This document shows, piece by piece, positions 1 through 11,257 of a stretch of 64,000 nucleotides of DNA. The notes under the pieces were generated by a model. That model did no database searches. It was not told where the DNA came from and worked only from the letters and a program-made list of their open reading frames with translations. How positions within the stretch are numbered: position 1 is the stretch's first letter; the number at the start of each line of letters is the position of its first letter. Source of the DNA: Gambelia wislizenii (Eukaryota > Chordata > Lepidosauria > Squamata > Crotaphytidae); NCBI GenBank assembly GCA_030847615.1, contig JAUMIR010000004.1, positions 105,724,001 through 105,788,000 on the forward strand. Reading direction: 5' to 3'. Made by a program: the position numbers and the translations under genes.

Positions 1-880
1 CCTCAATTCCCTTGCCTACATGAATGTATAACTTAGGCCACTTGAAACCCAACATTTTTTGTCTTCATGGAGACCATTATGGGAAATATCAGTTTATATA
101 TGGCTCCGCATTTTTAAAAAATGATAAAAATCTACATTGATTTGCTTGACTACATCAAAGATTGTGGTGCCATATTGGATTTACTAGTGTTATATTAAGA
201 CATGCAAACATTTTGTGGTGAGTCTAACCTGCCAGTTTAGCATGAAAATTAATCTTTCCAAGCTTGTCCTTGTCTTGCAAACTGTTATATACTCTGCAGT
301 ACTTTCTTAGGGTCGCTTATAAATCCTTTAAAGTTTATCATCAAATTCCTTCAAATTACAGTCTTAAAACCAGCAGAAATAGTTATCTTCAGTTTAATAT
401 TCTATCAGTGAAATGTTAACCATATTTGTTTCCCTTTACATTTTTTAAATTTTTGTAAAAAAGTCTTTCATTAAATATTAGTGTCAGTGAGAGATATGCC
501 CAAAGTATGAAAGAATATGCTGTGTTTTCAAGAGAAGTAAACTGCAAGCAGAATCTGCACAAGAAAGAAGAAAGATAAGAATGGAATTTTCATGCCAAAA
601 ATATCATCCAGTCTTCCTGACACTGTGCAAAATCCAGTTCATACAACAATTGGGCAGAAGATGGCTGCTATTCCCTTGAAATAGCTATGTTAATTCACTC
701 CCTACTTTTGGTGGTGTTACTGCATATACTTGCAAAGCACCCCAGATGTGAGTTAGTGGCAGCGTACTACGAGTAAGATTTCTATCCCTATGTGCACCTG
801 CATATGATTCCTACAGCCATTTCAAAAAGCCACCATAAACTAAGATGGTCATCCAACTGAATAAGCCCTGAGTCCCCCTC
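1..880. other. AT-rich sequence, nothing recognised
   Basis: No repeat family, RNA gene or convincing coding frame is visible. The base composition is ordinary AT-rich vertebrate non-coding sequence. Confidence 0.5.
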
Positions 881-1565
881 CCTCCCTCCCTGCCTGCCTC
901 CCTCCCTCTGTATTCACTGTAGAGTGCTTTGAACTGAAAATAAAAAGCAATAATAATCTCTCTGCTGTTCTGTACCCGAATTCCTGTTCCTCATTTTGAT
1001 GGCAGTCAGATCGTGCAGATACTCAGCTGTGGAAGATATTTTTAAAACAGCAGCATCTGGCTGCTTGGCAGACACTCAACAGGCAGTTGGTTGGGTTGAT
1101 TTGGAGTTGCTTCTGGATGTGTCACATGTTTTGGCTCTGGAAAAAAAGTAGTCTGGGCAGCTTTTGCTTCTTTGGACATGCTTCTTCTTTGACTCACCTT
1201 TTGATTCTGAATTGTGTATTGCCATTCATTTGCCAAAGAATGATGACTTCTACAAATACCTTGCTTTGTTCATGGTGAGGGGGGAGAATATTGTGTCCTG
1301 TATTCCATTCCCACCCCCTGCTTGACTCACATCCCTGCTCATATTGCAGCTGCCTGAAACTTGCCAGCAGATGTGGACTAGGTTGTAAAGAGAGCACTGG
1401 CATAGCATTTTAAGGCTGTAAGGAACTGGGGATCCTACCTTCCTCTGAGAAGTACATTATCATCTTAACAGAGGACAACAGTTCTGGACAGATTCTCTCT
1501 TTCATTCCCTCCCTTATTTATTCTTTAAATTCATCTCATCCAGAACACTTTTATTTAATGTTGGT
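881..1565. other. C/T-rich tract then unassigned sequence
   Basis: Positions about 881-910 are a CCTC/CCTG-rich simple tract. After it comes non-coding sequence with short overlapping frames on both strands (about 1042-1403) that show no domain and look like chance. Nothing else is recognised. Confidence 0.4.
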
Positions 1566-1730
1566 GGTTGGTACTTTTTAAAATTTTTATTAATTCATTC
1601 ATAGTATTTCTGTATTGCCTTCCAGCCCACAAAGGTTCCCAAGGCAATGAACAGATAAAAACAATCAAACAATACAAAGATTTTAAAACACTTTAAAATA
1701 ATGTTTTAAAACTCCTAAACACAATAATAA
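1566..1730 (-). mobile_element. L2-type LINE/SINE 3' tail
   Basis: The stretch reading attcattcatagtatttc and then the 'ccttccagcccacaaaggtt' block resembles, on the minus strand, the common squamate L2-type 3' end (a line about proportional position of the shaded box: 'tttatatcccgcc...' followed by a transition to an A-rich region). Only the tail is present, as expected for a 5'-truncated retrotransposed copy. Family assignment is by recognition of this degenerate tail only. Confidence 0.35.
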
Positions 1731-1789
1731 ATTCTGATTTTAAAACAGATCAGTTCCAAACATGAAATCCCATCTTCCTCTTTACCTAC

Positions 1790-2480
1790 AGCCTTCTGCC
1801 TTACCAAGCATTATTGTCTTTTCTAGTGAGTCATGTCTTCTCATGGTATGACCAAAGTACAATGGCCTAAGTTTAGTTATCTTAGCTTCTAGGCAGAGTT
1901 CATGCTTGATTTGCTTTAGGACCTATTTATTGGTCATTTGAGCAGTCCATGGTCTCCATTCTTTGGTGCACTCCATTATCCAACATGTGTTTGCAATATG
2001 ATCCTTAGTGCCTCTTCCTTTCCTGAACCTAGCTTGGACATCTGGAATTTCTTGTTCCATATATGGTAAAAATCTTTGTTGAAGAATTCTGAACATCACT
2101 TTGCTTGCATGAGAAATTAATGCAATAGTCCTGTGGTTATTTCAATCCCTATTTTCTTCTTTCTTAGAGATTGGAATGTATATTGAGTGTTTCCAATCTG
2201 TGGGCAATTATTTTGTTTTCCATATTTATTGACAGATTTTAGTTAGAACTAAAGTAGATTCTGTCTCTGTAAACTGAAGCAACTTTATTGGTATGCCATC
2301 TGTTGGTTATTTCTCCTAAGCACTCTGAGCGCAGCTTCCACTTCACTTTCTAAAACTGGAGGTTCACCTTCATGTGGTTCTTCCTTGAATGAATCTGTCA
2401 CCCTTTCATCTATTTTATATAGTTTTTCCATGTGTTCTTTCCATCTTCTTTTTTATTTCTACTTGGTTGTGTAATGTGTA
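1790..2480 (-). mobile_element. RTE/BovB-like LINE fragment, RT region with internal deletion
   Basis: On the minus strand, interrupted frames give pieces typical of RTE-clade ORF2. One reads EHMEKLYKIDERVTDSF (start of the RT region), another FRKGRGTKDHIANTCWIME (the conserved 'GFRKGRGTRDQI' RT block), and the last LYFGHTMRRHDSLEKTIMLG (near the C-terminus). The last two lie almost next to each other, so the RT core between them, including the catalytic region, has been deleted. Several stops and frameshifts show a dead copy. Its upstream part appears at 3,891-4,665 on the same strand, so opposite-strand sequence now lies between the two. Confidence 0.65.
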
Positions 2481-2757
2481 TTTCCCATCACCATGTACGG
2501 ATGTAAGAGCAGGACAGTGAACAAAGCTGATAGAAAGAAAATCAACTCATTTGAGACATGGTGCTGGAGAAGAGTACTGAGGACACTGGACAGACAAAAA
2601 GACAAATAAATGGTTCCTAGAACACATCAACCCTGAACTCTCCTTGGAAACCAAGGTGACTAAATTGAGGCTGTCATACTTCAGCCACATCATGAGAAGG
2701 CATGACTCAGTAGATAATGCTAGGAAAGATGGAGTGCAGTAGAAAGAGATGTTACCC
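2481..2757 (+). mobile_element. RTE/BovB-like LINE fragment, ORF2 C-terminal region
   Basis: The plus strand encodes TMYGCKSRTVNKADRKKINS and then FETWCWRRVLRTLDRQKDK, the usual C-terminal RTE/BovB motif order ('YGCESWTVKKAERR...FELWCWRRLLR'). It continues to a LSYFSHIMRRHDSVDNARK-like block with one stop in between. It lies head to head with the minus-strand fragment ending at 2,480. The matching 3' region resumes at about 3,705, so 2,758-3,700 looks like a later insertion. Confidence 0.65.
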
Positions 2758-3700
2758 TAAGGGGTGGCAGTACATTAGGGTCCCACATGTTATGCCAGCA
2801 TTTGGGGGAATTATTAGCTCAGATAGGAGACCTGTGAGAGAAGGGTAACTTTAGGGATCTTTCCACCTCTGTATAACATGCTAACTGTAGAGGAGGCTCC
2901 AGTTAAAGCAAAATAAGGTATTTTATTGGAGTAATACAAAGAGTAAAGTAACATACACAACATATGGACCATACAAGGCTATAGCAGAGTAAGGCAGAGA
3001 GGTTGGAGAGAGAGGGAGAGGGAGAGGGAGAGAGAGAGAGAGAGAGAGAAGTCTGGAAAGATAGGGTGATAGTTACCAGTCTTGAGGAGGAAAGAGTTCA
3101 GTGGAGTGAAGATATTCAGACAGGTGTCCGAGGGTGGCACAGGAGGTTCTGCTCCATGATGCACCGAGAAAAAGAGTGGCCGGGTCTGTACGCTGTGACA
3201 CATAATGCTATTGATATTTATACTTTATTTTGTGCCTTGGAAGGGTGTGCTGGTTATAGCAAAGCTTGGATAGCTTTCTCACACAATAGAGAAAAGAAAC
3301 CAAAGCTCAGCTGATTGATTTAATTGTGGAGAGATAGAACATTGATGGCCTTGTGACAACCTCAAAATGTGAGACAGGAGGGCGGTGAGGGGAAATTTCT
3401 GTAGGGTATGGATTGAGGAAAGGTCCCTTGTTTACATGATTGAATTATTGCTTGACTCCTAGAGCTGGGGGAAAGGATCACACATGCCCCTTAATGACTG
3501 GGTTGTTAGCATAAACCCATTATGGGAGCTTTCCACATACTCCAACTTGGGCTTTCCTACCATTATATTTCTACACACATTTTGGGAGGAAGATGGCATA
3601 TAAATAAATAAAATCTCAGGTCATCATGAACTTTGTGTGACCTCCAGTATGCCTAAGTCAACCTGAACCCAAAAAGTGTCCAATATGCCCAGTTATGGAA
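2758..3700. mobile_element. Unclassified insertion within RTE/BovB-like LINE
   Basis: This stretch separates the ORF2 C-terminal piece from the matching 3' region, so it is probably a separate insertion. It holds a GA dinucleotide tract at about 3,007-3,049 and the block TAAAGCAAAATAAGGTATTT, which on the minus strand would carry an AATAAA-like context. Such features fit a solo LTR, but I could not see matching TG/CA ends or a target duplication. No protein homology is visible; the 103- and 74-codon frames here are low-complexity artefacts of the GA tract. Confidence 0.3.
3007..3049. repeat. (GA)n microsatellite
   Basis: Interrupted GA/GGA tract, the source of low-complexity Glu/Arg frames on the plus strand and Leu/Ser frames on the minus strand. 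Confidence 0.9.
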
Positions 3701-3704
3701 TCTC

Positions 3705-3890
3705 ACAGGGAGGGGTAGTAGGGCTTGGTAACAGAGAGGAAGACCCCTTTCCAGATGGATAGACTCAATCAAGGAGGCTGCGGCCCTGAGCCTGCAGTAC
3801 TTGAACAGAGGACAGGAAGTCTTGGAGATATCTCATTCACAGGGTTGCCATGAGCTGAGGTCAACTTGAGGGCAGTTTACAACAGTAGCA
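3705..3890 (+). mobile_element. RTE/BovB-like LINE C-terminus and 3' end
   Basis: The sequence includes 'cagatggatagactcaatca' followed by 'tctcattcacagggttgcca', which encodes the known tail block 'RWIDSIKEA...WRSLIHRVAMSRG'. It then runs out in a CAACAGTAGCAGC-type end. This is the expected continuation of the fragment ending at 2,757. The 3' terminal motif is the same one used by the Sauria SINE tail, as expected for a partner LINE. Confidence 0.6.
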
Positions 3891-4665
3891 GCATGTAATG
3901 TGTTTCCCTGCCAGTTGTAGAGCATTCCCATTCTTGATTTAAATTTCCCTTTGATTTCTCAGATCTTGTGGAAGAGTTCTCTTGTTCTTCCTTTTTTGTT
4001 GTCACCTTCTGTTTGTCTGCATTGATTATTATAGTAGTTCTCCTTGTCCCTGGACACAGTTGTTGAACAGTTGTATTCAGGGTTCTGACTCTATTTCTGT
4101 CCCATTTTACTTTTGCTTCTCATCTGTCCTTAACTGCTTGAAGAGTTTCATCTGTCCTCCATTGAGGCTTCTCTTTATTTTTGGTTACAGATAATGTCTT
4201 TTTGCATTCTTCCCTGACAATGTCCCTGGCTTCAGTTCAGAATTCTTCTTGCTCCTAGTCAATAAGGCTTAATACTGCAAATCTACTTTTCCCATTATCT
4301 TTAAATTCTATGGGGATGTTCTTTAGGTTGTATTTCGGCATGAAATGCAATCTTCTTTAGTTTTGCTCTAATTGTTGATATTAGCACTTCATGGTCTGTG
4401 CCACAATCTGCTCCTGGTCTTGTTTTTTTTTGCAGAGAGAATGGAGCTTCTCCATTTTCAACTTCCAATTATGTGGTCTATTTGATTTCTATATGGGCCA
4501 TCAGGTGATGTCCATGTATACATTTGATTCTTAGGTTGCTTGAAGAATGTGTTTGCAATGAATAAAGTGTTGGCCTTGCAAAATTCAGTCAGTAGGTCTC
4601 CTGCTTCATTTCTTTTCTGTATCAATTCTTGTTTGTGTATAATTTTTTTTGTCCTTTTCTTCAAA
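3891..4665 (-). mobile_element. RTE/BovB-like LINE, endonuclease C-terminus and linker
   Basis: The minus strand encodes NEAGDLLTEFCKANTLFIAN and then YTWTSPDGPYRNQIDHI, the C-terminal part of the APE-type endonuclease with the conserved N-Q-I-D block. It continues in broken frames through 'KTRPGADCGTDHEVLISTIRA' (4,263-4,440) into the endonuclease-RT linker, ending near RDLFHKIREIKGKF-like sequence at about 3,930. Stops and frameshifts show it is inactive. The next expected part of the same minus-strand element is at 1,790-2,480. Confidence 0.7.
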
Positions 4666-5130
4666 ATAGGTTATTGTGTGACATTTAAGTCGATTATTAC
4701 ATACAACAGAAAATTATTTTTTAGAAGAATAGATGTAATGACATGGAAAGCAATCCATAACTGAGCAGTAGTAGGCTGATGCTCTGGGTTGTAAAAAAAT
4801 GTCAGAAAGAGTTTGAAAAAAATGTTCAAAAAGTGTGGGGGGCCAGACTGGGAGAATCCTGAACTGATGAGGATTTTCACAGTTCAGGACTTACTCTGTG
4901 CAAAGATTTGCACCTTTTTTTGGCACAGCCACATGTGAATTTTACACAGAATAAGTCCCAAAATGCAAACAATCTTCTTAGACTATGTCATTTTTGAAGA
5001 CTTTCTCAAATGGGAAGAAAATTGCTAAAATTATTTATTGTTTCTTTTGAGAAGGGAATTGGTGAAGAATTATATCTCTAGTCCATATTCCTACCGCTGC
5101 TCTGTTATAGTTACCTTTAGCATATCATTA
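4666..5130. other. Unassigned AT-rich sequence
   Basis: No repeat family or coding frame recognised. Confidence 0.4.
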
Positions 5131-5245
5131 CAGGTCAGCCCCCGTATCCACAGGGGAGATTTTCCAGGACTTCCCGTGGATACATGAAACCACGAGTAAT
5201 AGCAAACGGTGGGGAGGGGATAATGAATCCATCAGACTCCAGAGT
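5131..5245. mobile_element. Tigger/pogo-like DNA transposon, one end
   Basis: The stretch begins after TA with CAGGTCAGCCCCCGTATCC and continues 'ccaggacttcccgtggatac' and 'tgaaaccacgagtaatagca'. This is the layout of Tc1/mariner-superfamily Tigger-type termini: TA target, CAG start, self-complementary 'ccgtatccacgggg...ccgtggatac'. The opposite end is not visible nearby, so this is a truncated copy. A two-ended relative lies at 40,309-40,540. Confidence 0.5.
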
Positions 5246-5838
5246 GAAGACTTCTTTCTCCACATTGTGTCTTAGCCGACACATAACATAAGAGAATCTA
5301 TGCACATGAAAAATATTTCCCTTGGACCACTGCCAAAGGGGTCAGCTAGATTGCAACTGCCTTCCAAACTGGTTTATCAATGGTTTATTTGCCAGTGTGG
5401 CCAATCCATTCTCATGTAACAATAAGGCATTGTATTCACACATAAGTGCCATGACTCATCTGACTGTCAATGACTTACCTGCTCTGGTGTTGCAAGGGAT
5501 GGGAAAGCCTTGTATATACTTTTTCTTTAAGTTTTAAGTCACCTTGGGCATTCACCTGTGGGAAAGCAGCATACAAACAAGATGGTAGTTTTGATGTGGG
5601 GGAATACTAATCATTGTGGTTCTGTTGTAAATGAGTAACATCAGTTGTGCCAATATAAATATAACAAATCAGACCATACAATTTTCAAATGCAAAACTGA
5701 TACAAGCCAAGGTTTAGGAATCTTTTAATGGCTAATCATTGGCTCCTGACAGACAGCTGTTGTTTACAATATAGGATGACATGTTTTTCATTCTGTACAG
5801 ACACTTGGTCACATAATATCAACACAAAATCAGACACT
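5246..5838. other. Unassigned sequence with a possible L2-like tail
   Basis: Positions about 5,535-5,590 (gtcaccttgggcattcacc, then gggaaagcagcatacaaac) resemble a plus-strand L2-type 3' tail. The rest is not recognised. The 71-codon frame at 5,322-5,537 shows no domain. Confidence 0.3.
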
Positions 5839-5839
5839 T

Positions 5840-6032
5840 GGGACTTTATCACAGTATATAGCTATAGTGTTTCTATCCCACTTCAGTTGTGATGGTTCCA
5901 TTCTATGTAATCCTGGGATTTGCAGTTTAAGGAGGAGCATTTAGAATTCTCAGTTAGAGAACTCGGGCTCCTCAACAAACTTGCAATTAAATTAGAATAA
6001 TAATCCTATAATTGTATAGTGTGATAAGGCTC
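5840..6032. mobile_element. Palindromic MITE, 'CCTGGGATTTG' core family (copy 1)
   Basis: The ends are imperfect inverted repeats: GGACTTTATCACAGTATA on the left and, on the right, a sequence whose complement is GAGCCTTATCACACTATA. The core contains ATGGTTCCATTCTATGTAAT followed by CCTGGGATTTGCAGTTTA, the hallmark of a very common squamate non-autonomous DNA element. The other copies here are at 8,277, 12,901, 38,828 and 60,725. It has no coding capacity. Confidence 0.6.
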
Positions 6033-8276
6033 TTGGTCACATCTTTCTTTGCACGTCAAAATCTCCTTCTTTTCCTTTCGAATATCTCATCTGAATTCTC
6101 AGTGTTCCTGTACTAACACACTGAAAACAAGTGCAAATATTATGTTTTATAGTTGTTCTCTTTATCATGAGGCCTGTCCACATTTAGACTGGCTTACTTG
6201 ACTGAAAGTTAGTGGAGGACAGTTATAAACACTCACACATCCTTACCTATAGTTCATTGCCAGAGACGAAAAGAAAAACCTCTCTTTTGCCAAGTACTGA
6301 GACTCGATCTGAGACTCATGCAAAACTGACTGAAATCGTGGGGCAGGCCCTCCTTTTGGCACAATTAGTTTACTGAACTGAAGCCAAAACACCAGCCAAC
6401 TTTATGAATTTTAACTATGGTTTGTGGTCTCTTTTGGTGAGTTTATGTGGGATCTACACTTAATTATGGATTTGGTTTGCGGTTGAGCATATGTGGCCAA
6501 AGTGTAGATTTCAGACTTCTCTTAGTGGTTCAGATAGGGTTCATGTACACATTGCTAGCTGGATGAAAGACCACATACTCAAGCAATGCTATGCAAATTA
6601 TTCTTTCCCAGATATTCCCAGAATTGTATAGGTATAGATTTATTAAAATATCACTGACTGACCATACCTACCAGTTGACCTCAAGGAACATCTACACTGT
6701 CAAGCAAATAGCTAGACTGTATGATTTCTAGTAGCCTAACATCTTCTTAGTCATCCACCTTGCATTTGTTGCCTCAGTCTAACAGTACAAAGCAGGAAAT
6801 CCAAAATACTGTATGTGTATGATAGCAAAAAGATTAATGCCTATTATTTGTTGGTTTCCTGATCACACTAGTTAGAACACTAAGCATCTGAAGTAAAAGA
6901 AGGAGTTTGGAAGAGCTCCAATCATACCACATAATTCAAGATAGTGTTTAAAATTTTGACATAAGAAAGTCATCTGCATGAAGAGAAGATACATCAAGAA
7001 TAGCCATGTAGTAGCTACCTATAACATGTTAACTGACATTTTCTGGTAGGTACATGTGAGGGCTCTGAAAACTAGAGGTCCTGGGTGATAAGTCATCAAC
7101 AACATCATGCTTTGATAGGAACAATCCTGTGATCAAATAATTGCAACAGGATTACCCTTGAAAAGGATAAATAACTAATGAATTCATGCAAAGACATGAT
7201 CTTTTCAAAACGACCACCTCTCTTCCAGTTGTTGCTCTTTTAAGTAGAATTAGCCAATGAGCAAAATGCCTGGTCTTGCTGAGATGATCCAGCAAGACTA
7301 CCGTAGCTATTTAAGCCACTTTGCTGAGTTAGGATATTTCTGGTTTGTCTTTGTCAAATAGCATCAGGATTAAGGTCATATTTGGCCTTACCTCAAGCAG
7401 CAAGATGCTTGAGGTGCTGCAGAGAACTGTGCTAATGAGTTCATGCTGCTAAAACTGACTATGACCTTTCTGTTTATATCAGTGGAGGATTCTGAAGTGA
7501 ATCTCCCAAACCCATACATATGTGGTGAGTTGTTCCACTTTTGTTGTGTCTTATTTTTCTACTAATTTGCCATGATTTTAAGGGCTCCAACTTGATAACA
7601 TTGATCACCAGGCAGGACCGGTAACAACTGTTCCACGTATTCATGTTATAAGACTAGAATTATGAAGTGATCCTGAGACAAACCATAGGTTTGTTGGTGA
7701 GTCTCACACGGATTGGGGGGGAATATAGCACATTTTCTCCCCACAGCCCAATTGGAATACAGTACATGAAACTCTTTACTTACAACAAAAAGGCAGCTCT
7801 TTAAGGACTTGAAACATGGAACAGTCCTACCATACAGGTTTGGATAGTGTTTGTTTGTTTGTTTGTTGGGGTTTGCCATCTTTTTTTATACCTAACAAAC
7901 ATGCAGTGTGCACTGTGTGTACTATACCCCACAAGACAATGTGAAGAAATATGTGGGCCAAGCCACTGCTTTAACCTTAATCAGCACATAAGTGGCTATT
8001 CCTTCCATCTCTTTCCTTGTAGTAGGACTAGACCTGATTCCTGGACTTCTCCTACAGGTCACAAGGCAGAACCTTCTCTCAAAATTGACCAGGAAGTCCC
8101 CAACTTGGGAGGGAGAAAGAATATATCCAGAGGTCTAGAGGGATCTGGAGGTCCAGAGGGTTCTTTCTCTGATAGCAGTCCCCATTACCCTAAGGAAAAG
8201 ATTGGGAACAAAATGTAGATCATGTGTGAGAATACTTAGATACACTTATTTCTTTCTACCTATGTATCTACTATGC
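6033..8276. other. Apparently unique sequence
   Basis: No repeat family or RNA gene recognised across 2.2 kb. Frames of 60-123 codons (for example 7,847-8,218) have no recognisable domain and start within a short GTTT tract, so I treat them as chance. Confidence 0.4.
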
Positions 8277-8472
8277 AGGGACCCATTCACACTATAGAAT
8301 TATACCTCTATTCTTCCACTTTAACTGCCATGGTTCCATTCCCATGGAATCCTGGGATTGGTAGTTTGTGGGGGAAGGCTTGTACAATTCTCAGCCAAAG
8401 AATTCTAGTGCCTCACAAACTACAAACTCCAGGACACTATGGGATAGAACTATGAGACTTATCACATGATGA
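8277..8472. mobile_element. Palindromic MITE, 'CCTGGGATTTG' core family (copy 2)
   Basis: The left end reads ACCCATTCACACTATAGAAT and the core has CATGGTTCCATTCCCATGGA then ATCCTGGGATTGGTAGTTTG. The right half carries the partly complementary CACAAACTACAAACTCCAGG and ends near GAGACTTATCACATGATG. The arms are mutually inverted, so it folds on itself. Non-coding. Confidence 0.65.
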
Positions 8473-8805
8473 TCCTACCCTGCAACAATCGTGTTGTCTG
8501 TAAAAAATGTGATAGCTCTCTTACCTTGTGCACTTTCAGAAGCATTGCAGGATTAAAGTAACAATTTACACTAAGATGTTATTGCACACAGTGACTACCC
8601 ACCACCACCTTCAAAACTTTATCCCCACCCCTTTTCATTGTTTGGCAGCCACACAGTGCTTGGAGGGGTGTAACCTTTGAAAAAGTCCCTAGCCTACCCC
8701 TCCCTCTTGTCCCTAAATTCCAAGGGGAGTTGGGGTGGGAGATGGATGGGGGTAGCTGCTTGGGTGTAGAGGAGATGCATTCCTATGGATGTTAAATGGC
8801 TCCAG
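8473..8805. other. Unassigned sequence
   Basis: C-rich stretches are present but no repeat family or gene is recognised. Confidence 0.35.
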
Positions 8806-9398
8806 GCCGATTTTCAGACACGAATGAAAAAAGCGTTCCTGTCCAGAATCTCCACTCCCACCCTGTCCTAGCCATGTCCTGGCAGAATAACAAAAAAAAT
8901 TAGACCTACCTTGAGGGCAGGTCAGCCCAGGAGTGAATAGGGCTCTAACAGCGCTCTGTTCGCTTCCTGGAGTGAAATCTAGGAAGACGCGAGCATGGGA
9001 AATTAAAAGAGAAAAAGAAAAATACACCAAAAAAAAAAAAAATGACAGCAAGCACAAAAACACACTTTAAAACTTCCAGTAAACTCAGACAGTTTTTAAA
9101 AAGTGTGTCACTTACATTGATGTCCTGACCTCACCTGGAAGTGTTCTGGCAGGGACCTCCCATTGATGCTGGGATCTCGCCAGCATAATGGGGCATCTTT
9201 TCACTTTCAGGAACATCCATGACAGGAACGGAACAGGGGATCTATTGATGGCTTCTGCCATCAATAAAAAGCAGCATAGGCAGAAAGGCAACAGAACGGG
9301 TGCATTACGAGGGGCAAACAATGTCATCTGAAAAGGGAGCCCTTTAGCTATCTCCTGGCATTTGTGTAACATCACTTTTAACATGTCTGATAATCTCC
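8806..9398. mobile_element. MITE with GGAGATTWTCAGAC-type ends (copy 1), CAG duplication
   Basis: The left terminus is GCCGATTTTCAGACACG and the right terminus is the complement of GGAGATTATCAGACATG. CAG is present directly outside both ends (8,803-8,805 and 9,399-9,401), consistent with a 3 bp target duplication. About 130 bp from the right end lies a stem-loop (CTATTGATGGCTTCTGCCAT with CAATA, 9,240-9,265). Read on the minus strand, the part around that hairpin matches the 13.6 kb element (the block AAGTGACA plus a T-run, and the GAAAAGRTGCCCC block). The 166- and 116-codon frames here fall inside this element and are not treated as genes. Confidence 0.6.
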
Positions 9399-9838
9399 CA
9401 GGGCTCCACCACAAGGGCCTTCCAGGGGGACACAAACTGGAGAGGGAAAGAGTCACCTGCAAACTTTTCCTCTGCCTTGATTCTGGCCTAGAATTCCACC
9501 CAGGGTTCAGCCACCCGGCCATCAACAGTTGTACCCCTGCTTGCCTCCCCCTGGCCTCTCTCTCTCTCTCTCTCTCTCCTCTCTCCACCCCACCCCACCC
9601 CATTATATGCACCTGAGCATGTTTTTTAAGACCAACATGGAAAAGCCCTGAGATACAAAGGGATTTGTTGTTCTGTATTTGACATGATCTATCATATCAA
9701 GAACTCCATGTCCAAGAGTTCCTTGTGCATAGGCATGGAAGGAAACCATGTGGGGAAAGCCAAGACAGTGGGAGCAAGCATTGTGTCTACTTTCAGTAGG
9801 AAATGAAGGACCCTGAGTAGGGGAGGGGGTCTAATTTA
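9399..9838. other. Unassigned sequence
   Basis: Apart from the (TC)n run, nothing is recognised. Confidence 0.35.
9559..9581. repeat. (TC)n microsatellite
   Basis: A short pure CT run of about 11 units, followed by CCACCC repeats. Confidence 0.85.
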
Positions 9839-10165
9839 TTGATAGCCAAAGTTTTGAATCAACTTTGGACAATGTCATCTGAGCAGATTCAAAGCAACCT
9901 ACAACAGATTCAAAGAGGCCTATACCATTTGTTTTACAAGCCATTCAGTCCTATGGCTCTAGATCCTGAGGAACTGGAAGAAGTTTCTAAATGTCTACTT
10001 CAAACAAAAATACCACCAATACTTATGAGAATATTCTTGGTGAAATGTTGCTCCCAGAAAAAAAAAAAAACATTCAAGTCTATGTTTGGAAAAGAATATG
10101 AACTACTTCTGTCATACAAAAACTCATATTGTCAAATGAGATTTACAAGAAACAAATGCAGCTAA
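9839..10165 (+). CDS. Unrecognised 108-codon open frame
   Basis: The frame encodes a mixed-composition polypeptide with an amphipathic, helix-like middle section (MSSEQIQSNLQQIQRGLYHL, then PMALDPEELEEVSKCLLQTK). This is less biased than most frames in this window. A run of 13 A residues at about 10,059-10,071 gives four lysines in a row and would be a likely frameshift site. I do not recognise the family and see no clear splice sites. It could be a decayed exon or processed pseudogene, or chance. No function is proposed. Confidence 0.2.
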   Translation: MIAKVLNQLWTMSSEQIQSNLQQIQRGLYHLFYKPFSPMALDPEELEEVSKCLLQTKIPPILMRIFLVKCCSQKKKKTFKSMFGKEYELLLSYKNSYCQMRFTRNKCS

Positions 10166-11257
10166 TTGTGGACTCAGCTGTGCATGTGGGGAACTTAGAA
10201 TTTAGCCAGAATAAGCACAGATCACATTTGATTGGAATGGAAAAGGCCATAACTTTATTGGTTGTAGCTGAATAGGCTTGGCTCATGGCATGGGTCCTGA
10301 TCCAGGTATTAGTCAACCAACCTGCTAAATGATTGATCTGCCTTCTGACCAATGGAAATCCATTCACCCATTCACCCAGCCTGCCTGTTGGGTAGAACTA
10401 GAATGACAGATCCATTCATGCAGAAGCTATCATGTCGTTTCTCTGCCACCTGGAAGTGAGGCAGAGCCTTCTGTCCCCAAACTGTGCACGACCTGGTTGC
10501 CAAAACTCCCAAGATCCCTTAAGCCACATGGGCCCCATCTACCCGCAAACTGGATCTGTTCCTCATGCCAAACTGCTCAAGGTTGTGATGATCAATATTA
10601 GTGGCATGACACTTCTAACAACAACAAAAATCATTGATGATCACAGCTACCAACTGTTGGTGTGATGGAGGAAGTAGCTTATATGGGCTGAGCACAGATC
10701 TGAGTGAAGCCTTCAAATGCTCTCAGGCCCCAACCCCTGCCAACTAACCAGCCTGTCCCTGATTACTTGGGCTTTCCACTCCTTACCAGAGCCTGGTAAA
10801 ACCATGTGGGCTTCTGGGAAAAAGAAACAACCCCAGCAACTAGAATATGGCACCCCTCCTCCTTCATCCAATCCACAACTTGGCACTCACAGTGAATTGG
10901 GAATTACACTCTTCAGTAAACTGTTTATGACCCTATAGGGTTTTCTACATGCTGCTAATGACTGTGGAAGAAACTGAAAGAGGTTTCAGCAAGCTAGCAC
11001 TCATCAAAAACTGCAGACACTCTACAGTGGGAAATGACCATTTACCATTTTTCAGTGGAAAGGGCCTGGAGGATAAAGCTTTAAGGATAATTGATCTTAT
11101 GCTTGCTGTCACATAGGTCTATTAGAATAAAAAATTGAAGACATTGACAGGATAATCCTTTTATTAACAACCAAAAAGTTACAAAACAGGTAGTAAACTT
11201 GTAGGACGCCTTATAAGTTAGGAAGGCAAGAAGGCATTTTTCAGAAATATAGACTAT
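10166..11257. other. Unassigned, somewhat GC-richer sequence
   Basis: The section 10,300-10,900 is richer in C and G than its surroundings and has two 70-80 codon frames without recognisable domains. It could be an old LTR or LINE remnant, but no diagnostic motif was seen. Confidence 0.3.

Noticed and set aside
7847..8218. 123-codon plus-strand frame
   Set aside because: It begins in a GTTT tract, shows no recognisable domain, and no splice or promoter context supports it.
9112..9612. 166-codon minus-strand frame
   Set aside because: It lies across the MITE at 8,806-9,398 and the TC microsatellite; the start is an Arg/Glu run from the microsatellite.
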